DNA from: Pseudomonas sp. MH9.2
Lineage (GTDB): Bacteria > Pseudomonadota > Gammaproteobacteria > Pseudomonadales > Pseudomonadaceae
Length of the DNA: 64,000 nucleotides
Assembly (NCBI RefSeq): GCF_034353875.1
Contig: NZ_CP133784.1
Coordinates: 4,244,501-4,308,500 of the forward strand
Direction: 5' to 3'
Shown here: positions 36,619 through 46,966 of the stretch, in pieces
Layout: each line of letters opens with the position of its first letter
Position numbering within the stretch: the stretch's first letter is position 1
Translations under genes and position numbers: made by a program
The notes under the pieces: model-generated
The model's database searches: none
Seen by the model: only the letters and a program-made list of their open reading frames with translations
Told to the model about the DNA's origin: nothing

Positions 36619-37403
36619 GGGGTGTTCCTCTCCGCGTTCGATGAGCGAACCATGCATTTGCCCAGCGCGAGTTGCAGGCGTGTGGGCAGTAGCGCCAATA
36701 GGCGCAGGGTGAAAATGAATGCGGCGGGGAAGGCTATCTCCAAGGGGCGGCGCGGGCGTTGAAGGCGTTCGGCAATGTGCCGGGCGGCCTTGTCCACGGG
36801 CCAGCGCATGGGCATGGGGAAATCGTTTTGGGCGGTCAGTGGTGTATCGACAAAACCCGGGCTGATGAGGGTGACGTCGATCCCTTCGTGAGCCAGGTCA
36901 ATGCGCAAGGCTTCGAACAGATAACGCAGGCCTGCCTTAGAAGCGCCGTAGGCTTCCGCGCAGGACAGCGGTAGGTAGGTCACTGAACTGGAGACGGCGA
37001 CGAGGTGCGGTTTTCTACCTTGGCGCAGCAGTGGCAGCGCTTCCTGGACGCAGTAACTGCTCGCCAGCAAATTGGTCCGCACTACGCGCTCGACCAGCGC
37101 CGCGTCGAACTGTTTGCAGTCGACATATTCACAGGTGCCGGCATTCAGGATCACGGTGTCCACAGAACCCCATATCTGGCCAATGCGTTCGCCAATGACC
37201 TTGACCTGTTCGCTGTCGGTGATGTCGCCGGGCGCCAGCAGAACCTGGCGCGGGTAACGTTCATCCAGAGCTTCGAGCGGCCCCAGCGTGCGCGCAGTCA
37301 GGGCCAGTCGGTGGCCGGACTTGAGCAGTTCTTCGGCCAGCGCCAGGCCGATGCCACTGCTGGCGCCGGTCAGCCAGATGCGTCGTGCGTCGGGATGCGT
37401 CAT
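36615..37403 (-). CDS. Short-chain dehydrogenase/reductase
   Basis: A classical SDR of 262 residues: the cofactor motif TGASSGIGLALAEEL (about 14-28), the NAG motif in LNAGTCEY, and the catalytic YGASK near residues 156-160 preceded by SSSVTYLP. The tail is hydrophobic (FTLRLLALLP), suggesting membrane attachment. It overlaps the FAD gene and the NTF2-like gene by 4 bases each. The substrate is unknown; the neighbours suggest an oxidised fatty-acyl group. Confidence 0.92.
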   Translation of the reverse strand: MTHPDARRIWLTGASSGIGLALAEELLKSGHRLALTARTLGPLEALDERYPRQVLLAPGDITDSEQVKVIGERIGQIWGSVDTVILNAGTCEYVDCKQFDAALVERVVRTNLLASSYCVQEALPLLRQGRKPHLVAVSSSVTYLPLSCAEAYGASKAGLRYLFEALRIDLAHEGIDVTLISPGFVDTPLTAQNDFPMPMRWPVDKAARHIAERLQRPRRPLEIAFPAAFIFTLRLLALLPTRLQLALGKCMVRSSNAERNTP

Positions 37404-37822
37404 ACCAATCTCCTTTTTAGCCAGGCGATGGCTCGTCCCATGACAGGCACGTGCTCATAGAGCAGGGCGCCAGCGTCGAAGAAGTCGCGGTGCTGGTAAA
37501 CCTTGTCGTGCCATAGCAAGTGTGAGCAGCCCTCAACCCGAATCAGTTGACCGGCATTTAATCGAGGGTGACAAAAACTCAGGGTCCAGCGCAGGTAGCC
37601 TTTGCCTTCGCGTAGTTGATCGAACGCATAAAAATCGAAGCGCAACTGACTGACGTTGGCGTACAGCTCGCCGAAATAACGGTGCACATCCTTGAGGCCA
37701 TGAATTTCATGCAAGGGGTCGGTAAACACCACGTCGTCGCTGTACAGCTCGCCGAGCCGATCCAGGTTGTGCTTATCCAGTTCGGCAAAGCGTTGGGCGA
37801 ACTGGCGCAGAAAGTCACTCAT
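37400..37822 (-). CDS. NTF2-like (SnoaL-type) protein
   Basis: The ATG at 37822 gives 140 residues with the cone-like NTF2 fold signature: an N-terminal helix (LRQFAQRFAELDKHNLDRLGELYSDDVVF), DPLHEIHGLKDVHRYFGELY, and RVEGCSHLLWHDKVYQHRDFFD. Such proteins are isomerases, dehydratases or binding partners. It overlaps the photolyase gene by 8 bases and the SDR gene by 4 bases, so it is made with them. No active-site assignment is safe. Confidence 0.87.
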   Translation of the reverse strand: MSDFLRQFAQRFAELDKHNLDRLGELYSDDVVFTDPLHEIHGLKDVHRYFGELYANVSQLRFDFYAFDQLREGKGYLRWTLSFCHPRLNAGQLIRVEGCSHLLWHDKVYQHRDFFDAGALLYEHVPVMGRAIAWLKRRLV

Positions 37823-39260
37823 AGCAGCCACCTGCAGGCTGTCGATGCGGCAGGCCTTTAAAGGCAGCCAGTGCACGCTCGCGGCTTGCTCTCAAATCAA
37901 CCATGGGTTTCGGGTAGTCGCCCACGCCGAACAGACCGCCCATGGCCGCCGGGTTGTGGATATCTTTTTTGTTCAGATTCCCCAGCACGGGCAGCCAGCG
38001 TTTGATGAAATGACCTTCACCGTCGAATCTCTCCGACTGGCTGAGTGGGTTGAAAATCCGGAAATAGGGCGCCGAGTCGGTCCCTGTGGACGAACTCCAT
38101 TGCCAGCCTCCGTTGTTTGCCGCCAGGTCGCCGTCAATCAAGTGCTGCATGAAAAACCGCTCACCCAGGCGCCAATCGATCAGCAGGTTTTTGGTCAGGA
38201 ACATGGCGACGACCATCCGTAGCCGGTTGTGCATCCAGCCTGTTTCCAGCAGTTGGCGCATGGCGGCATCAATAATGGGCAGGCCGGTGCGGGCTTCTTG
38301 CCACGCCGCCAATTCTTCAGGCGCGTCGCGCCACGGCACCGCTTCGGTTTCCGGGCGGAAGGTGCGGTGTCGGGAAACCCGTGGGGAGCCGACCAAGGTA
38401 TGTTTGTAGAATTCACGCCAGAGCAGTTCGTTGATCCAGGTGACGCAGCCGACGTTGCCGGTCTCGAATTCGCCGTGGTTGCTCATCAGCGCGGCGTGCA
38501 GGCATTGACGCGGCGATATCACCCCAGCCACCAGATACGCAGACAGCTGGCTGGTGCCGGGTTTTGCCGGAAAGTCCCGTTCGCTCTGGTAGTAACCGAT
38601 ATGTTCGTCGGTGAAGGCTTCGAGACGTCGACGCGCCTCGTCTTCTCCTGCGGGCCAAAGCGCGCGCAACGCCTCCGTCGGTGGGGCGAAACCCTCGACA
38701 TGATGCGGCACGGGATCACTGTGGATATTCAGCCTGTGTTGCGCTTCAGGCGCGTGGACTAGGCGCGGCATGGCTTCGTGCAGACGCGAATAGCAGACTC
38801 TGCGGAACTGACTGAAGACCTGGAAAAAATTACCGGCTTTGGTCAGGACGCTGCCGGGTTTGAAGAGCAACTGATCGAGGTAGCGATAGACATTTATTCC
38901 GGCCTGCTCCAGGGCTTCGGCGACGGAGCGATCCCGATTCGTCTCATTGATACCGTATTCGTCGTTGAGATGCAGGCCCGCGATGGTGTGCTCCTTGCAC
39001 AGATCGAGCAGCACCTTGGGCGCCTGGTCCCACGTGTCGGCGTAACGGATCAACAGCGGCACATTCAACGCACTCAGCGCCTGTCCCAGTTCAACCAGGT
39101 TACGCAACCAGAAGTCGACCTTGCAGGCGGCATCGTCATGGGCCTGCCACTGCCCTGGGCTGATCAGGTACACCGCTACCGTCGGGCCGCGCTCCATGGC
39201 GGCGGTCAAGGCAGTGTTGTCGTGCAGGCGCAGGTCGCTGCGCAGCCAAATCAGTTGCAT
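37815..39260 (-). CDS. phrB: Deoxyribodipyrimidine photolyase
   Basis: The 481-residue flavoprotein has an N-terminal antenna-binding domain (MQLIWLRSDLRLHDNTAL) and a C-terminal FAD domain. The latter has PGTSQLSAYLVAGVISPRQ, the WINELLWREFYKH region, and the class I CPD photolyase signature NNGGWQWSSSTGTDSAPYFRIFNP, which holds the electron-transfer tryptophans. It uses blue light to split cyclobutane pyrimidine dimers. It follows the MerR gene by 9 bases and leads the lipid-modifying genes, which fits light-controlled expression. Confidence 0.96.
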   Translation of the reverse strand: MQLIWLRSDLRLHDNTALTAAMERGPTVAVYLISPGQWQAHDDAACKVDFWLRNLVELGQALSALNVPLLIRYADTWDQAPKVLLDLCKEHTIAGLHLNDEYGINETNRDRSVAEALEQAGINVYRYLDQLLFKPGSVLTKAGNFFQVFSQFRRVCYSRLHEAMPRLVHAPEAQHRLNIHSDPVPHHVEGFAPPTEALRALWPAGEDEARRRLEAFTDEHIGYYQSERDFPAKPGTSQLSAYLVAGVISPRQCLHAALMSNHGEFETGNVGCVTWINELLWREFYKHTLVGSPRVSRHRTFRPETEAVPWRDAPEELAAWQEARTGLPIIDAAMRQLLETGWMHNRLRMVVAMFLTKNLLIDWRLGERFFMQHLIDGDLAANNGGWQWSSSTGTDSAPYFRIFNPLSQSERFDGEGHFIKRWLPVLGNLNKKDIHNPAAMGGLFGVGDYPKPMVDLRASRERALAAFKGLPHRQPAGGCYE

Positions 39261-39269
39261 GGTCGTTCC

Positions 39270-40220
39270 TTAGATAAGCCCGAGTTGGTGCAGTGCGGTT
39301 TGAGCTGACAGTGGATCTTCGGCAAGCGTCAATCCGTCGATCTCAGTGGTCGATACGGACAGCTCGGCAAAATGGATGCACACCGTTGGCCCGGCCAGTA
39401 ATTTGGGGCAGGCGATGTTGCCCAGCAGCTTGGGCAATTGACTGAGGTTCAGCGCCTTGCTGGAATACAGCAGCAGGGCGCGGGCCTGCAGGTATTCCAC
39501 CGCGAGCGCCAATTCGCCGTTCGGCAGCGGCCAATCGAAGACCTGTACCGGGCAATCTGCGCTGCTGATCAGCCAGGCAGTCAGCCACAGGTGCGGTTCC
39601 AGTGGCAGGTCGGACTGATTGACCAGTAACAGAGGGGCGCCCTTGAGTTGGCGGTTGTTGTAGTAGATCCGTGCTCCCAACTTGCTGCGCAGCCACGAGT
39701 AGAAAAATACTCGCTCCAGTTGCGCGCCGAACTGTCCCTGCCAGCACTGTTCCAGCTCTGCCAGCAACGGCAGCAAAAGCTGCTCGCAAAGGGTGCGAGG
39801 CGGGTACAGCGCCATGGCCTGGTTGACGGTTTCGTCGACCTTGCGCTCGTCCAGTTGGCTGATCGCGTGCATCAACGCCTGGCGCAAAGTGTCCCAGTCG
39901 TTTTCAGGGTTGTTCGCGACCGGCTGATGAGTGTCGAGCAGGTGTTTGACCTGGCTGACCGATACGCCACGGTTGAGCCATGTCAAAATCTTCAGGATGC
40001 GTTGCACATGTTCGGCCGAATACAGGCGATGACCTTTAGGCGTGCGCTGTGGCACTACCAGTCCGTAGCGCCGTTCCCATGCGCGCAGGGTGACGGCGTT
40101 GACCCCGGTTTGTCGGGCGACTTCACGGATCGGCAACCAGCCTTGTTTCAGCGCCAATGCGTAGGCATCGGGCCCGGATTCCGGGGCATTGTCGAGTGCC
40201 TCGCAGCTAGAATCGTTCAT
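39270..40220 (-). CDS. MerR-family regulator, class II LitR-like
   Basis: A 316-residue protein with an N-terminal MerR winged helix (about 28-97: LPIREVARQTGVNAVTLRAWERRYG, then TPKGHRLYSAEHVQRI) and a C-terminal region shaped like the helical bundle plus Rossmann part of LitR/CarH. The B12-ligand motif (ExxDxH) of CarH is absent, and the helical-bundle Trp motif reads W-x8-ER rather than W-x9-EH, so it should not use adenosylcobalamin itself. This matches the class II LitR described in P. putida. It likely represses its own operon through the TGTACA-N12-TGTACA sites at 41211-41284. Confidence 0.85.
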   Translation of the reverse strand: MNDSSCEALDNAPESGPDAYALALKQGWLPIREVARQTGVNAVTLRAWERRYGLVVPQRTPKGHRLYSAEHVQRILKILTWLNRGVSVSQVKHLLDTHQPVANNPENDWDTLRQALMHAISQLDERKVDETVNQAMALYPPRTLCEQLLLPLLAELEQCWQGQFGAQLERVFFYSWLRSKLGARIYYNNRQLKGAPLLLVNQSDLPLEPHLWLTAWLISSADCPVQVFDWPLPNGELALAVEYLQARALLLYSSKALNLSQLPKLLGNIACPKLLAGPTVCIHFAELSVSTTEIDGLTLAEDPLSAQTALHQLGLI

Positions 40221-40223
40221 GGG

Positions 40224-41189
40224 TTAGATCGCATTTCGCAGGCTGAGATTTTCCGGGTGCGGTTGCAGGTAAATCTGCTGGGCCACGTACGGGTCGGGGT
40301 TTTGGCGCAAGTGGTGCTTGAGCAAGGTCAAGGGCACCACCAACGGCACGACGCCTCGGCGATATTGAGCAATCAGGCGCTGCATTTCCTGGCTGTCCCC
40401 AGCGCTCATGGTTTTTTTGAAATAACCGTTGAGGTGCTGCAGGACATTGGTGTGGGTGCCACGGGTGGCGCATTTTTTCAGCGCGCTCATCAACTCGCTG
40501 AAGTAGCGCGGGCCGACTTCATTCGGATCGGCTTTGGCCATGGAACCGAGCATCTTCCCAAGCACTCTGTACTGCGCCGGGTGGTTGGCCATCAGTTGGT
40601 ATTTGTAGCGTGAGTGGAATTCGGTCAGCCCGCGACGGGTCAGCCCGTTACGCAGCAAGGCTTGCCAGTCGGCGTAGGCAAATACGCGGGTGATGAAGTT
40701 TTCTCGCAGCACTGGGTCATTGAGGCGACCGTCTTCTTCCACCGGCAGATTCGGGTGCCGAGCGCAAAAAGCCTGGGCATAAATCCCGCGACCACCGTCT
40801 GTTGCCGGTACGCCGTTGTCCTGGTAGACCTTGACCCGCTCCAGGCCGCATGAGGGGGACTTTTGCATAAAAATGTAGCCGCAGATGTCGTCCATTTCGG
40901 TCGCCATGTGCGTGCCGTAATCTGCCAGCGCCTGGGTCACGTTCAATTCGCTGTGCACGCTGCCGACCGCCTGCGGATTAGCGGGGTCACCGATCAGGCG
41001 AATGGCTTCGCGGGGAATGCCCATGCCGATGGCCACTTCCGGGCAGGCCGGTACGAAGTCGAAATACTCAGTCAGGCTTCGGGTGCATAGGTGCGATTCT
41101 TTGTGGCCGCCGTTAAAACGCACTTCGACGCCCATCAGGCAGGCGCTGACACCGAGCTTCGGTTTGTGGATGGCGGGGGTGCTGGTCAT
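40224..41189 (-). CDS. DUF523 and DUF1722 (YbgA-type) protein
   Basis: From the ATG at 41189 (AGAGG upstream) the product is 321 residues: an N-terminal DUF523 part (LGVSACLMGVEVRFNGGHK, ACPEVAIGMG, KSPSCGLERVKVY with conserved Cys residues) and a C-terminal DUF1722/YbgA part (HSRYKYQLMANHPAQYRVLGKM, HTNVLQHLNGYFKK). In E. coli ybgA is paired with phr, so the linkage to photolyase is ancient. It is the first gene of the operon, directly behind the operators, and 3 bases ahead of the MerR gene. Biochemical role is unknown. Confidence 0.9.
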   Translation of the reverse strand: MTSTPAIHKPKLGVSACLMGVEVRFNGGHKESHLCTRSLTEYFDFVPACPEVAIGMGIPREAIRLIGDPANPQAVGSVHSELNVTQALADYGTHMATEMDDICGYIFMQKSPSCGLERVKVYQDNGVPATDGGRGIYAQAFCARHPNLPVEEDGRLNDPVLRENFITRVFAYADWQALLRNGLTRRGLTEFHSRYKYQLMANHPAQYRVLGKMLGSMAKADPNEVGPRYFSELMSALKKCATRGTHTNVLQHLNGYFKKTMSAGDSQEMQRLIAQYRRGVVPLVVPLTLLKHHLRQNPDPYVAQQIYLQPHPENLSLRNAI

Positions 41190-41210
41190 AACGAACCTCT
41201 GAGCTGGACT

Positions 41211-41234
41211 TGTACAGATACTGTTTTCTGTACA
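41211..41234. promoter_or_regulatory. LitR-type operator, site 1
   Basis: TGTACA-N12-TGTACA, a perfect inverted repeat. It lies just downstream of the -10 hexamer of the minus-strand promoter (41245-41250), about +5 to +28, a position where a bound repressor would block transcription. It fits the consensus T(G/A)TACA-N12-TGTA(C/T)A that I recall for P. putida LitR. Confidence 0.75.
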
Positions 41235-41244
41235 ACTTAAGTCC

Positions 41245-41272
41245 ATCATAGGTTCGTGGTTGTACAAGTCAA
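41245..41272 (-). promoter_or_regulatory. Sigma-70-type promoter of the photolyase/lipid operon
   Basis: On the minus strand TTGACT (41267-41272) and TATGAT (41245-41250) are separated by 16 bases, close to the consensus. The predicted start is near 41238, and the first codon of the YbgA-type gene is at 41189. Both LitR-type operators overlap or flank these hexamers. Confidence 0.7.
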
Positions 41273-41284
41273 ATTATTTGTACA
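41261..41284. promoter_or_regulatory. LitR-type operator, site 2
   Basis: A second perfect TGTACA-N12-TGTACA inverted repeat, 50 bases centre to centre from site 1. It contains the -35 hexamer of the minus-strand promoter, so binding should exclude RNA polymerase. Confidence 0.75.
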
Positions 41285-41362
41285 GGAGTTGTCACGAATT
41301 GGCAGGAAGAGGGCTTCCGTGACGAGGTCAGGCGAGGGTGAGGAGAGGTGTTTGGCGCGGAG

Positions 41363-42695
<1,333 letters not shown>

Positions 42696-42832
42696 TCAAC
42701 TACCCGAACGGGTCATGCAGCCTCACCGCTTTCAGGGGTAGCCTATTGTTAGGTCAACGGCGCCGAGTAAAAGCGCCGGGGTGTCATTAATAGACTAACG
42801 ATTTGCGACGAACGCCACGCGAGGGAGATGTC

Positions 42833-43735
42833 ATGCACATATTGCTGACCGGCGGTACTGGTTTGATAGGACGTCAACTCTGCAAGCACTGGCGGGCTCA
42901 AGGTCATCAGCTCACTGTCTGGAGTCGAAGGCCTGAAGAGGTCGGTAAACTCTGCGGCGATTCGGTCCGCGGCATTGCGCGTCTTGACGAGGTGGGTGCC
43001 GAACCGGTTGATGCGGTGATCAATCTGGCAGGCGAGCCGATTGCCGACAGGCCCTGGACCCGCAAGCGCAAGTTACTGCTGTTGAGCAGTCGCATCGGCC
43101 TCACAGAACAACTGCTCGCCTGGCTGGAGAGGCGCGAACAAAAACCGCAGGTGTTGATTTCTGGCTCGGCGGTGGGCTGGTATGGCGATGGTGGCGAGCG
43201 TGAGCTGGACGAAGACGCGCAGCCAGTCATCCGGGATTTTGCCAGCCAGTTGTGCGAAAGCTGGGAAGAGACCGCGCAACGTGCGGAAGAGCTGGGCATC
43301 CGTGTGGTGATTGTGCGCACGGGGTTGGTGTTGGCCAATCCCGGTGGTTTTTTGCAGCGCCTGTTGCTGCCGTTCAAACTCGGTCTGGGCGGGCCCATCG
43401 GTAATGGTCGGCAATGGATGTCGTGGATTCATTTGCGCGATCAAGTTGCGCTAATTGACTTTCTGTTGAATCAGCCTGACGCACGAGGTCCTTATAATGC
43501 CTGCGCGCCGCACCCGGTACGTAATCGCGAATTCGCCAAGACGCTGGCTGGCGTGCTGCACCGCCCAGCGTTCATGCCATTGCCGGCCCCTGTGTTACGC
43601 GTGCTGATGGGCGAAATGTCCGAGATGTTGCTGGGTGGTCAGCGCGTGCACCCCTTGCGATTGCAAGCGGCAGGTTTCACTTTCCAATTCACTGATCTGC
43701 ACGCGGCCCTGGATAATTTGCTGGGTCGCCACTGA
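42833..43735 (+). CDS. TIGR01777 family epimerase (YfcH-like)
   Basis: From the ATG at 42833 (GGGAGA upstream) the product is 300 residues with an extended-SDR fold: [18 protein letters not shown] for the cofactor, [30 protein letters not shown] and [18 protein letters not shown]. The TIGR01777 family recognises nucleotide-sugar-like substrates, but no reaction is firmly known. It is 13 bases upstream of hemH on the same strand, an order conserved in Pseudomonas, and divergent from the frameshifted FAD gene. Confidence 0.92.
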   Translation: MHILLTGGTGLIGRQLCKHWRAQGHQLTVWSRRPEEVGKLCGDSVRGIARLDEVGAEPVDAVINLAGEPIADRPWTRKRKLLLLSSRIGLTEQLLAWLERREQKPQVLISGSAVGWYGDGGERELDEDAQPVIRDFASQLCESWEETAQRAEELGIRVVIVRTGLVLANPGGFLQRLLLPFKLGLGGPIGNGRQWMSWIHLRDQVALIDFLLNQPDARGPYNACAPHPVRNREFAKTLAGVLHRPAFMPLPAPVLRVLMGEMSEMLLGGQRVHPLRLQAAGFTFQFTDLHAALDNLLGRH

Positions 43736-43748
43736 AATAGGATGTTGC

Positions 43749-44774
43749 ATGACCGATCACGCGCTGTTGCTGGTCAATCTGGGTTCACCGGCGTCGACCA
43801 AGGTGGCGGATGTCCGCAGCTACCTGAATCAATTTTTGATGGACCCCTATGTTATTGACCTGGCTTGGCCTATTCGGCGCTTGCTGGTGTCACTGATCCT
43901 GGTCAAGCGCCCCGAGCAGTCGGCGCATGCCTACGCCTCGATCTGGTGGGATGAAGGTTCGCCGCTGGTGGTGCTGAGCCAGCGTTTGCAAAAAGCCATG
44001 GTCAAGGAGTGGACCCAAGGCACGGTCGAGCTGGCGATGCGGTATGGCGAGCCGTCAATCGAGACGACGCTCACGCGCCTGGCGGCCCAGGGTATTCATA
44101 AGGTGACGCTGGCGCCGCTGTATCCGCAGTTTGCCGACAGCACCGTGACCACGGTGATCGAAGAGGCAAAGCGGGTCGTGCGGGCGAAACACCTGAAGCT
44201 ACAGTTTTCGGTGCTGCAACCTTTTTACGACCAACCCGAATATATTGAGGCGCTGGCGGAACATGTCCGGCCGCATTTGCAGCAGGAACATGACCATCTT
44301 TTGTTGAGCTTCCACGGCCTGCCAGAGCGGCATCTGCACAAGCTTGATCCGACGGGCAATCATTGTTTCAAGGGCTCTGATTGCTGCCAGACGGCGTCTG
44401 CAGAAGTGCTTGCCACATGCTATCGCGCTCAGTGCCTGCGCACGGCTGCACTGTTCGCTGAGCGTTTGGGCTTGCCCGAAGGCAAATGGTCGGTGTCGTT
44501 TCAGTCACGGCTGGGCCGGGCCAAGTGGATCGAACCGTATACCGAGGCACGACTTGAAGCCTTGGCTCAGCAGGGGGTCAAGAAGATTCTGGTGATGTGC
44601 CCGGCGTTTGTCGCTGACTGCATTGAGACGCTGGAAGAAATCGGTGACCGTGGTCGCGAGCAATTTCGCGAAGCCGGTGGTGACGACTTGGTCCTGATCC
44701 CTTGCCTCAATGATGATCCTGACTGGGCCTCGGCGCTGAATACGCTGTGTGAGCGGGCGCCATTGATGCTTTGA
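43749..44774 (+). CDS. hemH: Ferrochelatase
   Basis: The 341-residue enzyme inserts Fe2+ into protoporphyrin IX. It starts [16 protein letters not shown] at 43749 with an AGGA upstream. Typical segments are [17 protein letters not shown] text ([19 protein letters not shown]), the metal-binding His in [13 protein letters not shown] (about residue 180), and the acidic [18 protein letters not shown] near 275-292 with the conserved Glu residues. It appears in an operon with the epimerase gene. Confidence 0.96.
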   Translation: MTDHALLLVNLGSPASTKVADVRSYLNQFLMDPYVIDLAWPIRRLLVSLILVKRPEQSAHAYASIWWDEGSPLVVLSQRLQKAMVKEWTQGTVELAMRYGEPSIETTLTRLAAQGIHKVTLAPLYPQFADSTVTTVIEEAKRVVRAKHLKLQFSVLQPFYDQPEYIEALAEHVRPHLQQEHDHLLLSFHGLPERHLHKLDPTGNHCFKGSDCCQTASAEVLATCYRAQCLRTAALFAERLGLPEGKWSVSFQSRLGRAKWIEPYTEARLEALAQQGVKKILVMCPAFVADCIETLEEIGDRGREQFREAGGDDLVLIPCLNDDPDWASALNTLCERAPLML

Positions 44775-44841
44775 TGGGGGTGTGAGGGGCAAGATTTTTG
44801 CGGAGGATGTGAAAACTTCAGGCTCGATCCCGTGTGCAGGA

Positions 44842-44870
44842 ACAAGGGCTGTGCCTGGCACAGCCCTTGT
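44842..44870. terminator. Convergent hairpin between hemH and uraA
   Basis: A perfect 14-base inverted repeat (ACAAGGGCTGTGCC) with one central base. It lies between the convergent stops of hemH and uraA and probably ends both. There is no T-run. The following GTGGGAACGAAG resembles Pseudomonas REP borders, so a REP origin is possible. Confidence 0.6.
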
Positions 44871-44887
44871 GGGAACGAAGCGAAAAA

Positions 44888-46165
44888 CTAAAGCATCTCC
44901 TCCAGCTTCTTCTTGTGCTTCCAGCTGTCATTGCCTGGCAGCAACAGGTTCAGCGCAATCGCGACCACGGCACACAGGGCAATGCCCTTGAGGCCGAAGT
45001 CGTCGGGGCCAGAGCCTGTACCAATCAATACCCCGCCGATACCAAACACCAGCGTCACCGAGACAATCACCAGATTTCGCGCTTCGGCCAGGTCGACTTT
45101 GTGCCGGATCAGGGTGTTCATCCCCACCGCCGCGATTGAGCCGAACAGCAGGCAGAGAATCCCGCCCATCACCGGAATCGGGATGCTTTGTAGCAACGCA
45201 CCGAACTTGCCGATGAAGGCCAGGCTGATGGCGAATATCGCCGCCCAAGTCATGATCTTCGGGTTGTAGTTCTTGGTCAGCATCACCGCGCCCGTGACTT
45301 CGGCGTAGGTGGTGTTCGGAGGTCCGCCAAACAGGCCGGCCGCCGTGGTCGCAATACCATCACCGAGCAGGGTGCGATGCAGGCCTGGCGTTTTCAGGTA
45401 GTCGCGCCCGGTCACGCTGCCGACCGCAATCACTCCGCCGATATGCTCGATGGCCGGTGCCAGTGCGACCGGAACGATGAACAGAATCGCCTGCCAGTTG
45501 AATTCCGGTGCGGTGAAATGGGGAAGTGCCAACCAAGGGGCTGCGGCAATTTTCGCGGTATCGACCACACCGAAGTAGAACGCCAGAGCAAAGCCGACCA
45601 GGACCCCGGAAATAATCGGCACCAGACGGAAAATCCCTTTGCCGAACACCGCGACGATCACGGTGGTCAGCAGGGCTGGCATCGAGATCAACATCGCGGT
45701 GCGATAAGGGATCAGTTCCGCGCCGTCACCGCCTTTGCCCATGGCCATGTTCGCGGCAATCGGCGCCATGGCCAGACCAATCGAGATGATCACCGGACCG
45801 ATCACCACCGGCGGCAACAGGCGGTCGATAAAACCGGTGCCTTTGACCTTCACTGCCAGGCCCAGGAAGGTGTAAACGAAGCCCGCCGCCATCACGCCGC
45901 CCATGGTCGCCGCCAGGCCGAACTGACCCTTGGCGAGAATGATCGGGGTGATAAAGGCGAAGCTCGATGCCAGGAATACGGGCACCTGACGTCGGGTGAC
46001 GATCTGGAACAGCAGTGTGCCAAGCCCGGCGGTGAACAATGCCACGTTAGGATCGAGCCCGGTGATCAGTGGCATCAAGACCAATGCACCGAAGGCCACA
46101 AACAGCATTTGTGCCCCCGACAGAACCGTACGCCAGAGCGGATCGTTGAACTCATCCGGCTTCAT
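44888..46165 (-). CDS. uraA: Uracil permease (NCS2 family)
   Basis: The start codon at 46165 overlaps the last base of the upp stop (TGATG) and gives 425 residues with about 14 membrane segments. NCS2 signatures are visible: VPVALAPAIEHIGGVIAVG with the substrate-contacting Glu, GGPPNTTYAEVTGAVMLTKNYNP, and PVMGGILCLLFGSIAAVGMNTL. It imports uracil with a proton. Coupling to upp, which converts uracil to UMP, makes this a pyrimidine-salvage operon. Confidence 0.95.
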   Translation of the reverse strand: MKPDEFNDPLWRTVLSGAQMLFVAFGALVLMPLITGLDPNVALFTAGLGTLLFQIVTRRQVPVFLASSFAFITPIILAKGQFGLAATMGGVMAAGFVYTFLGLAVKVKGTGFIDRLLPPVVIGPVIISIGLAMAPIAANMAMGKGGDGAELIPYRTAMLISMPALLTTVIVAVFGKGIFRLVPIISGVLVGFALAFYFGVVDTAKIAAAPWLALPHFTAPEFNWQAILFIVPVALAPAIEHIGGVIAVGSVTGRDYLKTPGLHRTLLGDGIATTAAGLFGGPPNTTYAEVTGAVMLTKNYNPKIMTWAAIFAISLAFIGKFGALLQSIPIPVMGGILCLLFGSIAAVGMNTLIRHKVDLAEARNLVIVSVTLVFGIGGVLIGTGSGPDDFGLKGIALCAVVAIALNLLLPGNDSWKHKKKLEEML

Positions 46166-46803
46166 CAGGCGTCCTTCTGCTTGGTACCGAATATCTTGTC
46201 GCCGGCATCGCCCAGGCCCGGAATGATGTAGCCGTGTTCGTTCAGGCATTGATCGATGGACGCGGTGTAGATCATCACGTCAGGGTGCGCTTTATCCACG
46301 GCAGCGATGCCCTCTGGTGCGGCAACCAGGACCATGGCGCGGATTTCCTTGCAGCCCGCTTTTTTCAGCAGGTCGATGGCGGCGATCATGGAGCTGCCGG
46401 TGGCCAGCATCGGGTCGATGATCATCGCCAGACGCTCGTTGATTTCCGGGACCAGCTTTTCCAGATAGGTATGCGCTTGCAGAGTCTCTTCGTTGCGGGC
46501 CAGGCCCACGGCGCTGACCTTGGCGCCCGGAATCAGGCTGAGTACCCCGTCGAGCATGCCGATGCCGGCGCGCAGGATCGGTACCACCGTGATTTTTTTG
46601 CCAGCGATTTTCTCGACCTGCACAGTGCCGGCCCACCCCTGGATTTCGTAGTTTTCCAGCGGCAGGTCTTTGGTCGCCTCGTAGGTGAGTAGCGCACCGA
46701 CTTCCTGAGCAAGCTCGCGGAAGTTCTTCGTGCTAATGTCAGCCCGGCGCATAAGGCCGAGTTTGTGGCGGATCAGCGGATGGCGGATCTCACGGATAGG
46801 CAT
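46165..46803 (-). CDS. upp: Uracil phosphoribosyltransferase
   Basis: The 212-residue enzyme forms UMP from uracil and PRPP. It opens [18 protein letters not shown], and has [16 protein letters not shown], the PRPP loop [16 protein letters not shown] and the uracil-binding end [16 protein letters not shown]. It precedes uraA with a one-base overlap. The divergent hpt gene lies 163 bases away, so the short region between them holds both promoters. Confidence 0.97.
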   Translation of the reverse strand: MPIREIRHPLIRHKLGLMRRADISTKNFRELAQEVGALLTYEATKDLPLENYEIQGWAGTVQVEKIAGKKITVVPILRAGIGMLDGVLSLIPGAKVSAVGLARNEETLQAHTYLEKLVPEINERLAMIIDPMLATGSSMIAAIDLLKKAGCKEIRAMVLVAAPEGIAAVDKAHPDVMIYTASIDQCLNEHGYIIPGLGDAGDKIFGTKQKDA

Positions 46804-46966
46804 AAGGAAAGGCTCCGGCGTGGGGCAAAAAAAACGGCCTAGATTAATCTATTCAACGGTGACTGTCCTAAGACATCCGGAACGTTAGTCCAGAAGTGCT
46901 TGCTCTGACCGAAACGGATGCGTACCTTTGCCCGCTTTTATTCCACCGCACCCCTTGGAGAGCGCT

